DNA of 33,719 bases from an uncultured Lentisphaeria bacterium (GTDB lineage Bacteria > Verrucomicrobiota > Lentisphaeria > Victivallales > UBA1829), in NCBI GenBank assembly GCA_905197955.1, contig CAJKAR010000045.1:1-33719 (forward strand), written 5' to 3'. Each line of letters begins with the position of its first letter. The first letter of the stretch is position 1. Under the pieces are notes generated by a model. The model searched no databases. It had not been told where the DNA came from and saw only the letters and a program-made list of their open reading frames with translations. Below are positions 7,972 through 15,713 of the stretch, piece after piece. The translations under genes and the position numbers were made by a program.

Positions 7972-8367
7972 ATGAAGAAGAAACTCATGCTCCTGCTCGT
8001 CATGGCCGGAGCCGCCGCACTGTTCACGGGCTGTTCCTCTTTGCAGTCCAGCAATGCGTTCAACGGCCAGAAAATCACAGCATCCGGAACCGGGGTCGCC
8101 CATGTCAGCGGGTATACCAGCGGTCTGTATCTGTTGTGGATCCCGATTTTCACCGGGTCTGCCTCAGAGCCGGGATCCATTGCGTTCAACGAGGATTCCT
8201 GCAATGTTACCGCTGTGACGAACATGGTTACAAAGAAGAGCAAGAACTTGAAGGCATCGCGTACAATAGACCTTGTTTCCTCCTCCAGCAGCATGAACAT
8301 TCCGGTTCCGTTCCCGTACATTTTCTACTGGCGCACGGTTACAGTTTCCGGCAACGCGGTCCGCTGA
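7972..8367 (+). CDS. Small lipoprotein, paralogue A
   Basis: A 131-aa lipoprotein. Lys-rich start, hydrophobic core and the lipobox LFTGC give lipid attachment at about Cys20. The mature part is about 110 residues with conserved stretches shared with the next gene: NGQKI, GVAHV, IPIFTGS, TKKSKNLKAS and a terminal SGNAVR. AGGA sits six bases before the ATG. The frame is open from 7846 but that extension has no ribosome binding site and would destroy the signal peptide. The family is not recognised. A cell-envelope location is likely; the function is unknown. Confidence 0.85.
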   Translation: MKKKLMLLLVMAGAAALFTGCSSLQSSNAFNGQKITASGTGVAHVSGYTSGLYLLWIPIFTGSASEPGSIAFNEDSCNVTAVTNMVTKKSKNLKASRTIDLVSSSSSMNIPVPFPYIFYWRTVTVSGNAVR

Positions 8368-8411
8368 GTCCGTGAACACACTAGAGAATCTTTAATTCAG
8401 GGAAATTCAAA

Positions 8412-8792
8412 ATGAAAAAGATTATGCTTCTCGCTTCCGTTATCGCTGCCGCTTCGCTGTTTGTCGGCTGCGTCAGTGTTGAAGCCGTCCAGAATCCGAA
8501 TCTGAACGGTGAAAAGATCAGTCACAGCGGCACGCCTGTCGCCCATATCAATGCACAGAACTGGGGAATCTATCTGTTCACGATTCCTCTGCTGACCGGA
8601 TCCACAGATGCTCCGGGCAACATTGCTGTTTTGAAAGATACTGTCAATGTCGAGTCCATGCTCCCTGTTCTTACGAAAAAGAGCAAAGAGCTGAAGGCTT
8701 CTCAGACACTGAACATTGCCTCGCAGTATTCTGAAGGCGGACTGATTTTCTACACCCGCTCGATCAATATGTCCGGCAACGCGGTTCGCTGA
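8412..8792 (+). CDS. Small lipoprotein, paralogue B
   Basis: A 126-aa lipoprotein with lipobox LFVGC (about Cys20), 44 bases behind its paralogue and probably on the same transcript. It aligns with the first copy along the whole mature part: NGEKI, GTPVAHI, IPLLTGS, PGNIA, TKKSKELKAS, FYTRS and the same C-terminal SGNAVR. The conserved end in both suggests a folded domain rather than a tail. AGGGAAA precedes the ATG. A terminator follows at 8835. Tandem duplication is evident; the function is unknown. Confidence 0.85.
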   Translation: MKKIMLLASVIAAASLFVGCVSVEAVQNPNLNGEKISHSGTPVAHINAQNWGIYLFTIPLLTGSTDAPGNIAVLKDTVNVESMLPVLTKKSKELKASQTLNIASQYSEGGLIFYTRSINMSGNAVR

Positions 8793-8832
8793 ACCGGGGA
8801 GATCGGAACGTGATTGGTTCCGATCCGAAAGA

Positions 8833-8875
8833 GAAAACCGTCCCTGCATCATGTGCAAGGGACGGTTTTTTTTTG
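8833..8875. terminator. Terminator between convergent transcripts
   Basis: A 12-bp stem AAAACCGTCCCT (8835-8846) with its complement ending at 8870, followed by a run of T on the plus strand. The minus strand is also T-rich after the stem, so it may also serve the DUF4404 gene. Confidence 0.85.
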
Positions 8876-8955
8876 CTTGCAATCGACAGTTGTTTTCTGG
8901 TTTGAAGAGTCCGTTCTTCGCTTTTTCCCTCCTGCCGGAAGAGATGCGGGAGAGG

Positions 8956-9270
8956 TCAGACTCCGATATTGGCAAAGGTCATGCAGATTCTGTTGATGAT
9001 GCGGACCAGTGTCGGATAACGGATTTCAAAATCTTTGATGGAGGCTTCCAGTTCCTTGAGGGGATAATTTTCAGTATCGTCGATTGCCGCCTTTGTGGAC
9101 TTGTTGGCAAGTTCGACGAGCTGATCGGCCTCTTCGCGGGAATGGGAGGGGAGGGATTCAATCTCCCTGGAGAGTTCTTCCAGGAGATGAAGGACTTCCG
9201 TTTTTCGTTCCGGTCTCATCCGGGAGGTCCGGATCCGTTCTTTGATGGTTTCCAGTTTTTCAGCGTACAT
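8956..9270 (-). CDS. DUF4404 family protein
   Basis: A 104-aa soluble, mostly helical protein without signal peptide. The sequence pattern matches DUF4404: an N-terminal helical half with many charged residues and the typical C-terminal stretch ending in NRICMTFANIGV, close to the family's conserved NRI-x-x-x-LANMGI end. GGAAGGA is placed about nine bases before the ATG. It lies 32 bases behind the solute-binding protein gene and is probably the last gene of recX-SBP-DUF4404. The function of the family is not known. Confidence 0.75.
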   Translation of the reverse strand: MYAEKLETIKERIRTSRMRPERKTEVLHLLEELSREIESLPSHSREEADQLVELANKSTKAAIDDTENYPLKELEASIKDFEIRYPTLVRIINRICMTFANIGV

Positions 9271-9302
9271 GTTTTGTTTCCTTCCTGATTTGCGGGGACC
9301 GT

Positions 9303-11114
9303 TTATTTTCGCAGTTCCTTCATGCTGAGAGGCTTGAAGGCTGCTTTTTTTCTGTTTCTCTCCGTGGAATCGACCGAAAGATACTTCCAGCGGTTGAATG
9401 CGAAGTCATGAGCCCGATAGTTTTCCAGCCAGCCGTGCTGCAGCAGAAACGAGACAGGATGGCTTTCAAAGATCCACGGACATTTTCCGGTGATCCATTT
9501 TGCCATGGATTCGTATTTTTTCCTGCGTTCCGGAGAATCGGGCATTTCCCGGATTTCGCGATACATCCGGTCGAATTCCGGAAACGAGCAGCAGACTCGG
9601 TTGCTGGATCCTGCGTTCGGACCATAGAAGAGCTGGAGAAAGTTTTCCGCATCGGGATAATCTCCGGTCCAGGAGAGACGGAACAACTGAGTTTGTCCCT
9701 GAGCGAGCTTCTGGAGAAAGCGCGCCCGGTTGTTGAATTCCGGACGGAGTTTGATTCCGATTTCCAGCAGGTCGATTGCGAGCAGTTCGGCGGTCTGGCG
9801 GTAGAACGAGTCGCTGCCCGCCTGATCGAAGGAGATCTCCAGCGGCTTGCCGGTGGATGGATCCATTCCGCCGGGATAGCCTGCAAGTTCCAGATATTTT
9901 CTGGCAAGAGGGAGATTTTTTTCGCCGAAGGGTTCCGGTTTGTCGAGATATCCGTCAGCTCCGGGAGGCACCGGGCCGTAGGCGGGTTCGATCCGACCGC
10001 TGAAGAAGAGTTGACGTTTCTGTTTGTCGAACGCCAGCGAAATCGCTTTGCGGAGATTTTCATTCCGGCCGAGGAGCGGGTCCGTGAAATTGAATCCGAT
10101 GTAATTTGTCTGGAACTCCGGTGTCCGTGCCAGCGTGATTCCGCGTTTGACCAGCGACGGCGCCAGTTCGAGTCTCTCATTGACGACCGCTGCAAAGTTT
10201 TCTCCATCCAGCACATAGAAATCCAGTTCTCCCTGAAGGAACAGCAGCCATCCGGCGAGCGGCTGTTTGATAAAGCTGCAGACAATTTCATCCAGCAGGG
10301 GCAGGGGACGTTTCCGGTCGGTTTCCCTGCTTGCGGAGTTAAAATATTCCGTGCGATATTCCGGATTGCGCTTCATGCGGATCTGGTAGTCTTTTCTCCA
10401 GGAGGTCAGAATGAACGGGCCGGAACCGACAGGATGATCCGCAAATTTATCCCCCCAGTATTCCACGGCTTTCCGGGAGACCACGGAGAAATACGGCATG
10501 GCAAGTGCGTAGATGAATCGGGGATCGGGTGCGTTCAAGGTGATGGTGAAACGTCTGTCATCGAGAATTTTCAGTCCTTCGCAGCCGGAATCGTAGGGGG
10601 AGAGATCGCCGGACGGCGCTTTTCCAGTCCGTTCTCGGAAGGCTTCGATCCCTTTGACTTTGCCGCGGATGAGCCAGTAGCCGCTGGATTTCAGACGGGT
10701 GTCGGCAAGACGGAGAATGGAGAATACGACATCCTTTGAGGTGATTTTCCGTTCCTCTCTGTTTTTTCCGGGGAAACACTCGCCCGGCTGAAAATAGAGA
10801 TCGTCGCGGAGACGGCAGTGAAAGACGGTTGACCCGTTTTCGATTTCCGGCATTTCGGCAAGCATGGAGGGTTCCAGTTTGTACGGACGCGCGGTAAAGG
10901 AATATTGCAGGGGGGTGTCATAAAATGCCGCCGTCATGTACTGACAGGCGGTGTCCGCCGCCAGTGCGGGATCGAGGGTTGCCAGAATCTTGTTCAGACT
11001 GGTATGCAGGACTCGGGATTCTGTTTTCTCCCGTGCAGGCGAGTCGGAACATCCCGCCGGAAGAAGCAGCGCGGGCAGAAGAAGCAGAAATAAGAACGGT
11101 CGATGGAGTTTCAT
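9303..11114 (-). CDS. Peptide-type ABC transporter solute-binding lipoprotein (SBP family 5)
   Basis: A 603-aa lipoprotein with the lipobox LLPAGC (about Cys22) followed by an OppA/DppA-like family 5 binding domain. Recognisable parts are LNKILATLDPALAADT near the N-terminus, the YDTPLQY and FHCRLRDD strands, the VVFSILRLAD helix, VGSGPFIL around residue 240 and the LRKAISLAFDK helix. It should bind oligopeptides or a similar solute outside the membrane. No permease or ATPase gene is in the window, so it must share a transporter or act as a sensor. Its ATG overlaps the recX stop as ATGA, indicating translational coupling. Confidence 0.88.
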   Translation of the reverse strand: MKLHRPFLFLLLLPALLLPAGCSDSPAREKTESRVLHTSLNKILATLDPALAADTACQYMTAAFYDTPLQYSFTARPYKLEPSMLAEMPEIENGSTVFHCRLRDDLYFQPGECFPGKNREERKITSKDVVFSILRLADTRLKSSGYWLIRGKVKGIEAFRERTGKAPSGDLSPYDSGCEGLKILDDRRFTITLNAPDPRFIYALAMPYFSVVSRKAVEYWGDKFADHPVGSGPFILTSWRKDYQIRMKRNPEYRTEYFNSASRETDRKRPLPLLDEIVCSFIKQPLAGWLLFLQGELDFYVLDGENFAAVVNERLELAPSLVKRGITLARTPEFQTNYIGFNFTDPLLGRNENLRKAISLAFDKQKRQLFFSGRIEPAYGPVPPGADGYLDKPEPFGEKNLPLARKYLELAGYPGGMDPSTGKPLEISFDQAGSDSFYRQTAELLAIDLLEIGIKLRPEFNNRARFLQKLAQGQTQLFRLSWTGDYPDAENFLQLFYGPNAGSSNRVCCSFPEFDRMYREIREMPDSPERRKKYESMAKWITGKCPWIFESHPVSFLLQHGWLENYRAHDFAFNRWKYLSVDSTERNRKKAAFKPLSMKELRK

Positions 11115-11626
11115 TGGGAATCATCTTCCGGGAAATCGGATTCGCTGTCGCCGAAGAAGCGGCGGAGCGCTTCATAGGAGATGCCGGCGGAAAAGCCTTT
11201 GGAGGCGAGAATCCGGAGTGCTTTTGTTTTTTTTCGGATCTGATCGGGTTCGCGGTCGAAGGAGGGCTTCTTCCGCTGGAGAAGAGTCATGGCGATGGAG
11301 ATTTCATCGCGTTCGGAATTTTTGTCATCGGATTTGAAGGCGTCGTCGATGGTCTCTTTTTCGAAGCCTTTCAGACGGAGATGGAGTTTGATTTTCTTGG
11401 CTCCGTCGCCGCGGTCGCGCATGAGGGCGACTTTGGCCTCCGCGACGAGTTTGTCGTTGATGTAGCCGTAGCGTTCGCATTCCGAGACGGTCTCTTCCGA
11501 ATCTTTCCAGGAGAAGCCTTTGTCATGCAGTTTGCGTTTGAGGGCAAGCCGTGACATGGGCTGTCTGGTCAGCAGCATGACCGCTGTTTCCATTGGTGTT
11601 TTCGGAGTCTTCTGAGACTGCGGCAT
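11111..11626 (-). CDS. recX: RecX family regulatory protein
   Basis: A 171-aa RecX-type protein, expected to bind RecA filaments and restrain RecA activity. It shows the RecX three-helix repeats: an N-terminal LLTRQPMSRLALKRKL segment, the ERYGYINDKLVAE motif (typical GYINDxxFA) and LHLRLKGFEKETID. Start chosen at 11626 with AAAGGAA five bases upstream. recA is not adjacent. The gene ends inside the start codon of the solute-binding lipoprotein (ATGA overlap), a partner with no obvious functional link. Confidence 0.85.
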   Translation of the reverse strand: MPQSQKTPKTPMETAVMLLTRQPMSRLALKRKLHDKGFSWKDSEETVSECERYGYINDKLVAEAKVALMRDRGDGAKKIKLHLRLKGFEKETIDDAFKSDDKNSERDEISIAMTLLQRKKPSFDREPDQIRKKTKALRILASKGFSAGISYEALRRFFGDSESDFPEDDSQ

Positions 11627-11671
11627 TGGGATTCCTTTTGTTTCCGGCTATGGGTAACCTACATTCCCTTT

Positions 11672-11739
11672 GGAAAAAATCAAACGGCCGGGAGGTTCGG
11701 AGATGGTTTTTCTCCGGGAGGATTGGGCTCCCGGCCGTT
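11672..11739 (-). terminator. Terminator of the marR-thiGH operon
   Basis: A 12-bp stem AACGGCCGGGAG (11683-11694) with CTCCCGGCCGTT (11728-11739), with a small inner hairpin in the 33-base loop. Read on the minus strand it is followed by a T-rich run (11672-11682). It separates thiH from recX. Confidence 0.8.
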
Positions 11740-11764
11740 GTTTTTCGGATTTCTGAGTGGGAGA

Positions 11765-12880
11765 TTATCCGGCGAAACTCATATCCCAGTCTTTGAAGAC
11801 GGGTTCGAGTCCGTGGGCGCGGAGTCCGGCGGCGACGGTTTCCACGGTGGATTCGTCGTGCATCTTGAACTGTCCCAGCGACTTCCCGTCAAGATGATCC
11901 TGATACCCTCCCGGGTTCACCTGCGATGCCGCACTCATGTGGCTCAGACAGCTTTCCGCCATGTGCAGCCGGAATTCCAGCGTCTCCCGTGTGGAGAGAA
12001 TCAGGTCCGCTTCGTGGAAGAAGAGACGGAACGCAAGAATCATCTGTTCGAGATTGTCCTGCGTGATCGGCGCCGGCACATTGAATCCCCACTTCGTCGG
12101 CGTGATGCGCGGGAAGGAGAACTGAATGTGGCTCTTCCAGAAGTTCTTGCGGATCCACATGCCGTGAATGGCAAGATTGGTCGCTTCAATGCGCCAGTTC
12201 GGATTGAGTCCGAGGAGCGCTCCCATGCCGAGATTGTAGAATCCGGCGCGTCCGCCCTCCGCCAGAGCATTCAGACGGAAATTGTAGTCCGCTTTCGGTC
12301 CCGATGGATGCAGGCTCGGATAGAGTTCCGGGTCGTAGGTCTCCTGGAAGATGGTGAGTCCATGGCATCCGGCTTCGAAGAGTTTCCGGTAGTCAGGCTC
12401 GCGCATCGGATAGTATTCGATGTTGATGTAGTCGAATTTATGTTTGAGTTCGCGGATGCAGTCTGCTGTGAAGTCGGGAGAGATTTTGGGATCCTCACCG
12501 GTGATCAGCAGGAGGCTGTCGTGTCCCATTTCGTGAATGATGCGCGCCTCGTTCATGACCTCGTCGAAACTGAGGCGGCGGCGCTCGTACTGGAACGACT
12601 TCCGGAACCCGCAGTAGACGCAGTTGTTGATACAGAAGTTCGAAATGTAAAGCGGAGCAAACATGCGGATCGTGTTGCCGAAATAGCGCCGCTTGACTGC
12701 CGCCGCATACGGAGTCATCTCCGGGATGAGATCCGCCGCCGCAGGCGAGATGAAGTGGAGAAAATCGACAAACTGCGGATTCGGCCGGAGCAGAGACGCC
12801 TTGACTTTCTCCGGCGTCACGCTGTTGATGTAGGAATCCAGTTCCTCCGCCGTGTACTTGGAGTATGGGAGCATCTTCAT
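11765..12880 (-). CDS. thiH: 2-iminoacetate synthase
   Basis: A 371-aa radical SAM enzyme that cleaves tyrosine to 2-iminoacetate (dehydroglycine) for the thiamine thiazole ring. The 4Fe-4S cysteines are in a CxxxCxxC motif (C83, C87, C90), within the expected FCINNCVYCGF context. The downstream barrel is followed by the C-terminal BATS-type region. It starts one base behind the thiG stop with GAGGTGAT as ribosome binding site, so it is coupled to thiG. The use of ThiH rather than the oxygen-dependent glycine oxidase ThiO fits an anaerobe. thiS, thiF and thiC are not in the window. Confidence 0.95.
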   Translation of the reverse strand: MKMLPYSKYTAEELDSYINSVTPEKVKASLLRPNPQFVDFLHFISPAAADLIPEMTPYAAAVKRRYFGNTIRMFAPLYISNFCINNCVYCGFRKSFQYERRRLSFDEVMNEARIIHEMGHDSLLLITGEDPKISPDFTADCIRELKHKFDYINIEYYPMREPDYRKLFEAGCHGLTIFQETYDPELYPSLHPSGPKADYNFRLNALAEGGRAGFYNLGMGALLGLNPNWRIEATNLAIHGMWIRKNFWKSHIQFSFPRITPTKWGFNVPAPITQDNLEQMILAFRLFFHEADLILSTRETLEFRLHMAESCLSHMSAASQVNPGGYQDHLDGKSLGQFKMHDESTVETVAAGLRAHGLEPVFKDWDMSFAG

Positions 12881-12881
12881 A

Positions 12882-13655
12882 TCAGATCACCTCGTTGAAG
12901 AGATCCGAGGGAGAGGATGCGCTTGCGTTTGCCAGCACCGCCGCGGGTCCCGCCTTGAGAGCTTTTTCCGATGCGGCAACTGCGGATGCGAACGCCTCCG
13001 CCATGGCGCAGGGATCTCCCGCCGCCGCGATGGCGCTGTTGACGAGAACGGCATCGGCGCCCAGTTCGATCGCCTGTCCGGCATGGGAGGGCAGTCCGAG
13101 TCCGGCATCGACCACGACCGGTACGTTCGCCTGTTCGATGATGATCCGGAGCATGGCTTCCGTGCGGATTCCCTGATTGCTGCCGATGGGGGAGCCGAGC
13201 GGCATGACCGCAGCCACACCGACCTCTTCCAGACGTTTTGCCAGAACGGGATCGGCATTGATGTACGGCAGCACCGTGAAGCCCATGCGGACGAGTTCTT
13301 CCGCCGCTTTGAACGTTTCGATCGGATCGGGAAGAAGATAGTTCGGATCGGGATGGATTTCGAGTTTGATCCAGTCGTAACCGGCGGCCTTGGCGATTTT
13401 TGCGATCTTGACGGCGTCTTCCGCGGTTCTGGCGCCGCTGGTGTTCAGCATGACTTTCACGCCGGAGGGGATTGCGTCGAGAAGATTGTCATCCTTGCTG
13501 CCGGGCTGGGAGCTGACGCGGCGCAGGGCAACGGTGACCAGTTCCGTTCCGGAAGCGAGGATCGCTTTTTTCATTTCCTCGTTGGACGAGAATTTTCCCG
13601 TTCCGAGGAAGAGTCTTGATTTGAATTCGGTTCCGCCGATGAGCAACGGTTTCAT
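12882..13655 (-). CDS. thiG: Thiazole synthase
   Basis: A 257-aa TIM-barrel enzyme that forms the thiazole phosphate from DXP, ThiS thiocarboxylate and the ThiH product. The Schiff-base lysine is in WIKLEIHPD (about K97). Other family marks are the FLGTGKF start, NTSGARTAEDAV, the GSPIGSNQGI phosphate-binding loop, VVDAGLGLPSHA and GADAVLVNSAIA. It lies 19 bases after marR with AAGGA upstream. The sulfur carrier ThiS, often encoded directly beside it, is missing here. Confidence 0.96.
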   Translation of the reverse strand: MKPLLIGGTEFKSRLFLGTGKFSSNEEMKKAILASGTELVTVALRRVSSQPGSKDDNLLDAIPSGVKVMLNTSGARTAEDAVKIAKIAKAAGYDWIKLEIHPDPNYLLPDPIETFKAAEELVRMGFTVLPYINADPVLAKRLEEVGVAAVMPLGSPIGSNQGIRTEAMLRIIIEQANVPVVVDAGLGLPSHAGQAIELGADAVLVNSAIAAAGDPCAMAEAFASAVAASEKALKAGPAAVLANASASSPSDLFNEVI

Positions 13656-13674
13656 GGTAGCTCAATCCTTTCTG

Positions 13675-14136
13675 TTAATGATGGTTTTTGCGGCATCGTC
13701 CGGTTTGAGGATCCCGGTGCGAGAGGTTGTCGTAGATTTTACAGAGAAGTTCCAGGAAGAGTTGCCGATGTTCCCGGTCGAGCCCCGCGAAGGCGCCCGC
13801 TTCGATTCCGGCAAACCGTTCCCGGACGATCGTTCCGGCGTGCCTGCCTTTTTCCGTCAGGAAGACGCTGACCGATCGTTTGTCCGAATTTGAGGGTCTG
13901 CGTTCGATGAGTCCGGCATTCTCCATGCGGGCCAGGAGTCTGGTGATGGTCGCCGATTCCACTTCGCAGACGGATGCCAGCTCTTTCTGAATGCATCCGT
14001 CGTGTTCGCAGAGATAATCCAGCAGTTTGGGCTGTCCGGGCGAGAGTTCGATATCGGGCAGCGTCTGGTACAGTTGCTTTGCCAGCGCGGCTTCCGCTTT
14101 CAGCAGCATGAAATGCAAGGATTCTTCCACTCTCAT
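13675..14136 (-). CDS. MarR family transcriptional regulator
   Basis: A 153-aa winged helix regulator. The helix-turn-helix lies in QKELASVCEVESATITRLLA (about residues 51-70), with the wing near NAGLIERRPSNSDKRSVSVFLTEKG. Flanking helices would make the dimer. A short His-rich end follows. The ATG at 14136 is used because the promoter lies just upstream at 14174-14201; the frame continues to 14313 only through the promoter. It is the first gene of marR-thiG-thiH. A palindrome on its own promoter suggests autorepression. The ligand is unknown. Confidence 0.88.
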   Translation of the reverse strand: MRVEESLHFMLLKAEAALAKQLYQTLPDIELSPGQPKLLDYLCEHDGCIQKELASVCEVESATITRLLARMENAGLIERRPSNSDKRSVSVFLTEKGRHAGTIVRERFAGIEAGAFAGLDREHRQLFLELLCKIYDNLSHRDPQTGRCRKNHH

Positions 14137-14160
14137 TTTTCCGGAAACACTTTCTGAAAC

Positions 14161-14201
14161 AGTTAGAAAGCTAACTATATTCCTGTTTCGGAAAATGTCA
14201 A
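14161..14201 (-). promoter_or_regulatory. Promoter and MarR-type operator of marR-thiGH
   Basis: TTGACA (14196-14201), 16-base spacer and TATAGT (14174-14179) on the minus strand. The perfect palindrome AGTTAG-AAAG-CTAACT (14161-14176) overlaps the -10 and the start point. This is the size and place of a MarR-family operator. The leader of about 30 bases has no room for a TPP riboswitch. Confidence 0.75.
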
Positions 14202-14288
14202 GTCCGGAAGCAAATTTTTTCGGAGAGAAAAAATGGTGTTTTTTGCTCGGAAAAAGGATTTTTTCAGGAAGATTTTCCGAAGATTTTC

Positions 14289-14297
14289 TGCTATAAT
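14289..14297 (+). promoter_or_regulatory. Extended -10 promoter of the ADP-ribosylglycohydrolase gene
   Basis: TGC directly before the consensus TATAAT (14292-14297) makes an extended -10. No good -35 is seen. The start of transcription would be near 14304, just before AAAGGAGG and the ATG at 14331. Confidence 0.6.
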
Positions 14298-14330
14298 GAT
14301 CCCCGCAAACCAATCAAAGGAGGTTTTTTC

Positions 14331-15659
14331 ATGTTTCCGATTGCAGGATGGACAACACCGATTCAGCTTTTGAAGGAAGAACTCATTCAGCTTGAGTATG
14401 AAGGGTACCTGATTCCGGAGGAGATCCGGGAACAGGTGGAGATGATTGATCCGGATCACGATGCCTATTCGGATTCCATTCCGGGAATTTACCGGCAGCT
14501 GGAACATCTGCAGAAACGCCCGGACTACGACTGGGTGGAGCCGAACGGACTGGAGGAGATCCGCGCACTGCGTCCGCAGGGGGTGCGCAAACTGGAGCTG
14601 ACGCTTTCCGATGAGGAACTGAAAAAACGGTTCCACGGCGCCTGGCGCGGCCGTTCCGTGGGATGTGCTCTCGGCAAGCCGGTGGAAGCAAAGCGCCGCA
14701 AGCCGATCAAGGAGTTCCTGATTGCCAGAAATGCGTGGGAGCTGACCGATTATGTGCCGAATGATCCGCCGTTCACCTGGTGTCCGCTTTCGACCCGCGA
14801 GAACATCGCGTTCATGGAGCCCGATGACGACATCCATTATACGCTGATGGGACTGGTTGTCCTGGAGAAATTCGGTCCGGACTTCCGCTGGAATGATATT
14901 GCGAATTCCTGGAACACGCATCTTCCGTACTATGCGATCTGCACGGCGGAGCGTCAGGCGATTCTGAACTACAACATGCGCGGTCAGCGGCATGGTACAC
15001 AGCCCTCGGTTGTGACTCCGGCGTTCACCCGGCGCTTCAACAATCCCTACCGGGAGTGGATCGGCGCACAGATCCGTGCCGACGGCTGGGCGTATGCCTG
15101 TGCCGGAAATCCGGAGCTCGCCGCCGAATTCGCATGGAGAGACGCTCATTGGACCCATACCCGCAACGGAATCTATGGAGAGATGTTCTTTGCGGCGGTC
15201 ATTGCGGCTGCGTTTGTCGAGCAGGATCCGTACAAGCTGATCGAGATCGGACTTTCCGAGATTCCGGAACGCTGCAAGCTGGCGGTGGCGATCCGCGAGG
15301 CGCTTGAATGGAAAAAACAGTGCCCGTCCTGGGAGGACTTCATGGACCGTCTGGATGAAAAATATGAGAACATGAGCGGTGTCCATACGGTCAACAACGC
15401 GCTGATTGTGCTGATGGCGCTTCTCTACGGGGAGCTGGATCTCGACCGTTCCTGCGCCCTGGCTGTGATGGCGGGACTCGATACTGACTGCAATGGAGCC
15501 ACGGTCGGGTCGATTGTCGGAATCATCAACGATTCGAGCCGTCTGGCGGAGAAGCTGCACGATACGATCAAGCCGAACTTCATCGGCGAGACGGAAGTCA
15601 CCATGACGGCTCTTGCCGCCCGGACCCTTGCCGTCTGGAAACGGGTGAACGGGCGGTAA
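14331..15659 (+). CDS. ADP-ribosylglycohydrolase family protein
   Basis: A 442-aa protein of the ADP-ribosyl-glycohydrolase (DraG/ARH) fold. The N-terminal glycine-rich segment GAWRGRSVGCALGKPVE (about 103-119), the acidic metal-binding motif EPDDD (163-167) and the C-terminal GLDTDCNGATVGSIVG (382-397) with its metal-binding aspartates are all present. About 95 residues precede the domain. It has no signal peptide. Family members remove ADP-ribose from proteins or small molecules; the substrate here cannot be told, and no ADP-ribosyltransferase is next to it. AAAGGAGG precedes the ATG. Confidence 0.9.
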   Translation: MFPIAGWTTPIQLLKEELIQLEYEGYLIPEEIREQVEMIDPDHDAYSDSIPGIYRQLEHLQKRPDYDWVEPNGLEEIRALRPQGVRKLELTLSDEELKKRFHGAWRGRSVGCALGKPVEAKRRKPIKEFLIARNAWELTDYVPNDPPFTWCPLSTRENIAFMEPDDDIHYTLMGLVVLEKFGPDFRWNDIANSWNTHLPYYAICTAERQAILNYNMRGQRHGTQPSVVTPAFTRRFNNPYREWIGAQIRADGWAYACAGNPELAAEFAWRDAHWTHTRNGIYGEMFFAAVIAAAFVEQDPYKLIEIGLSEIPERCKLAVAIREALEWKKQCPSWEDFMDRLDEKYENMSGVHTVNNALIVLMALLYGELDLDRSCALAVMAGLDTDCNGATVGSIVGIINDSSRLAEKLHDTIKPNFIGETEVTMTALAARTLAVWKRVNGR

Positions 15660-15680
15660 GCGCTTTCCGCCGGAAGGCGC
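15660..15680. other. Hairpin between convergent genes
   Basis: GCGCTTTCC (15660-15668) and GGAAGGCGC (15672-15680) form a nine-pair stem with one wobble. There is no T run behind it on either strand, so it is at best a weak terminator for the two convergent genes. Confidence 0.45.
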
Positions 15681-15713
15681 CTGGTGCGTGGCGGAGAAGG
15701 CCGCGGAATGGAG

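Noticed and set aside
9408..10739. A 443-codon plus-strand frame opposite the solute-binding protein gene
   Set aside because: Shadow of a clear lipoprotein gene; no start signal.
13656..13674. Separate promoter or riboswitch directly before thiG
   Set aside because: Only 19 bases lie between marR and thiG, enough for a ribosome binding site only.
14137..14160. TPP riboswitch in front of marR-thiGH
   Set aside because: The predicted leader is about 30 bases and shows no THI-box elements.
14175..15560. A 461-codon minus-strand frame opposite the ADP-ribosylglycohydrolase gene
   Set aside because: Antisense shadow of a conserved protein, and it runs through the marR promoter.
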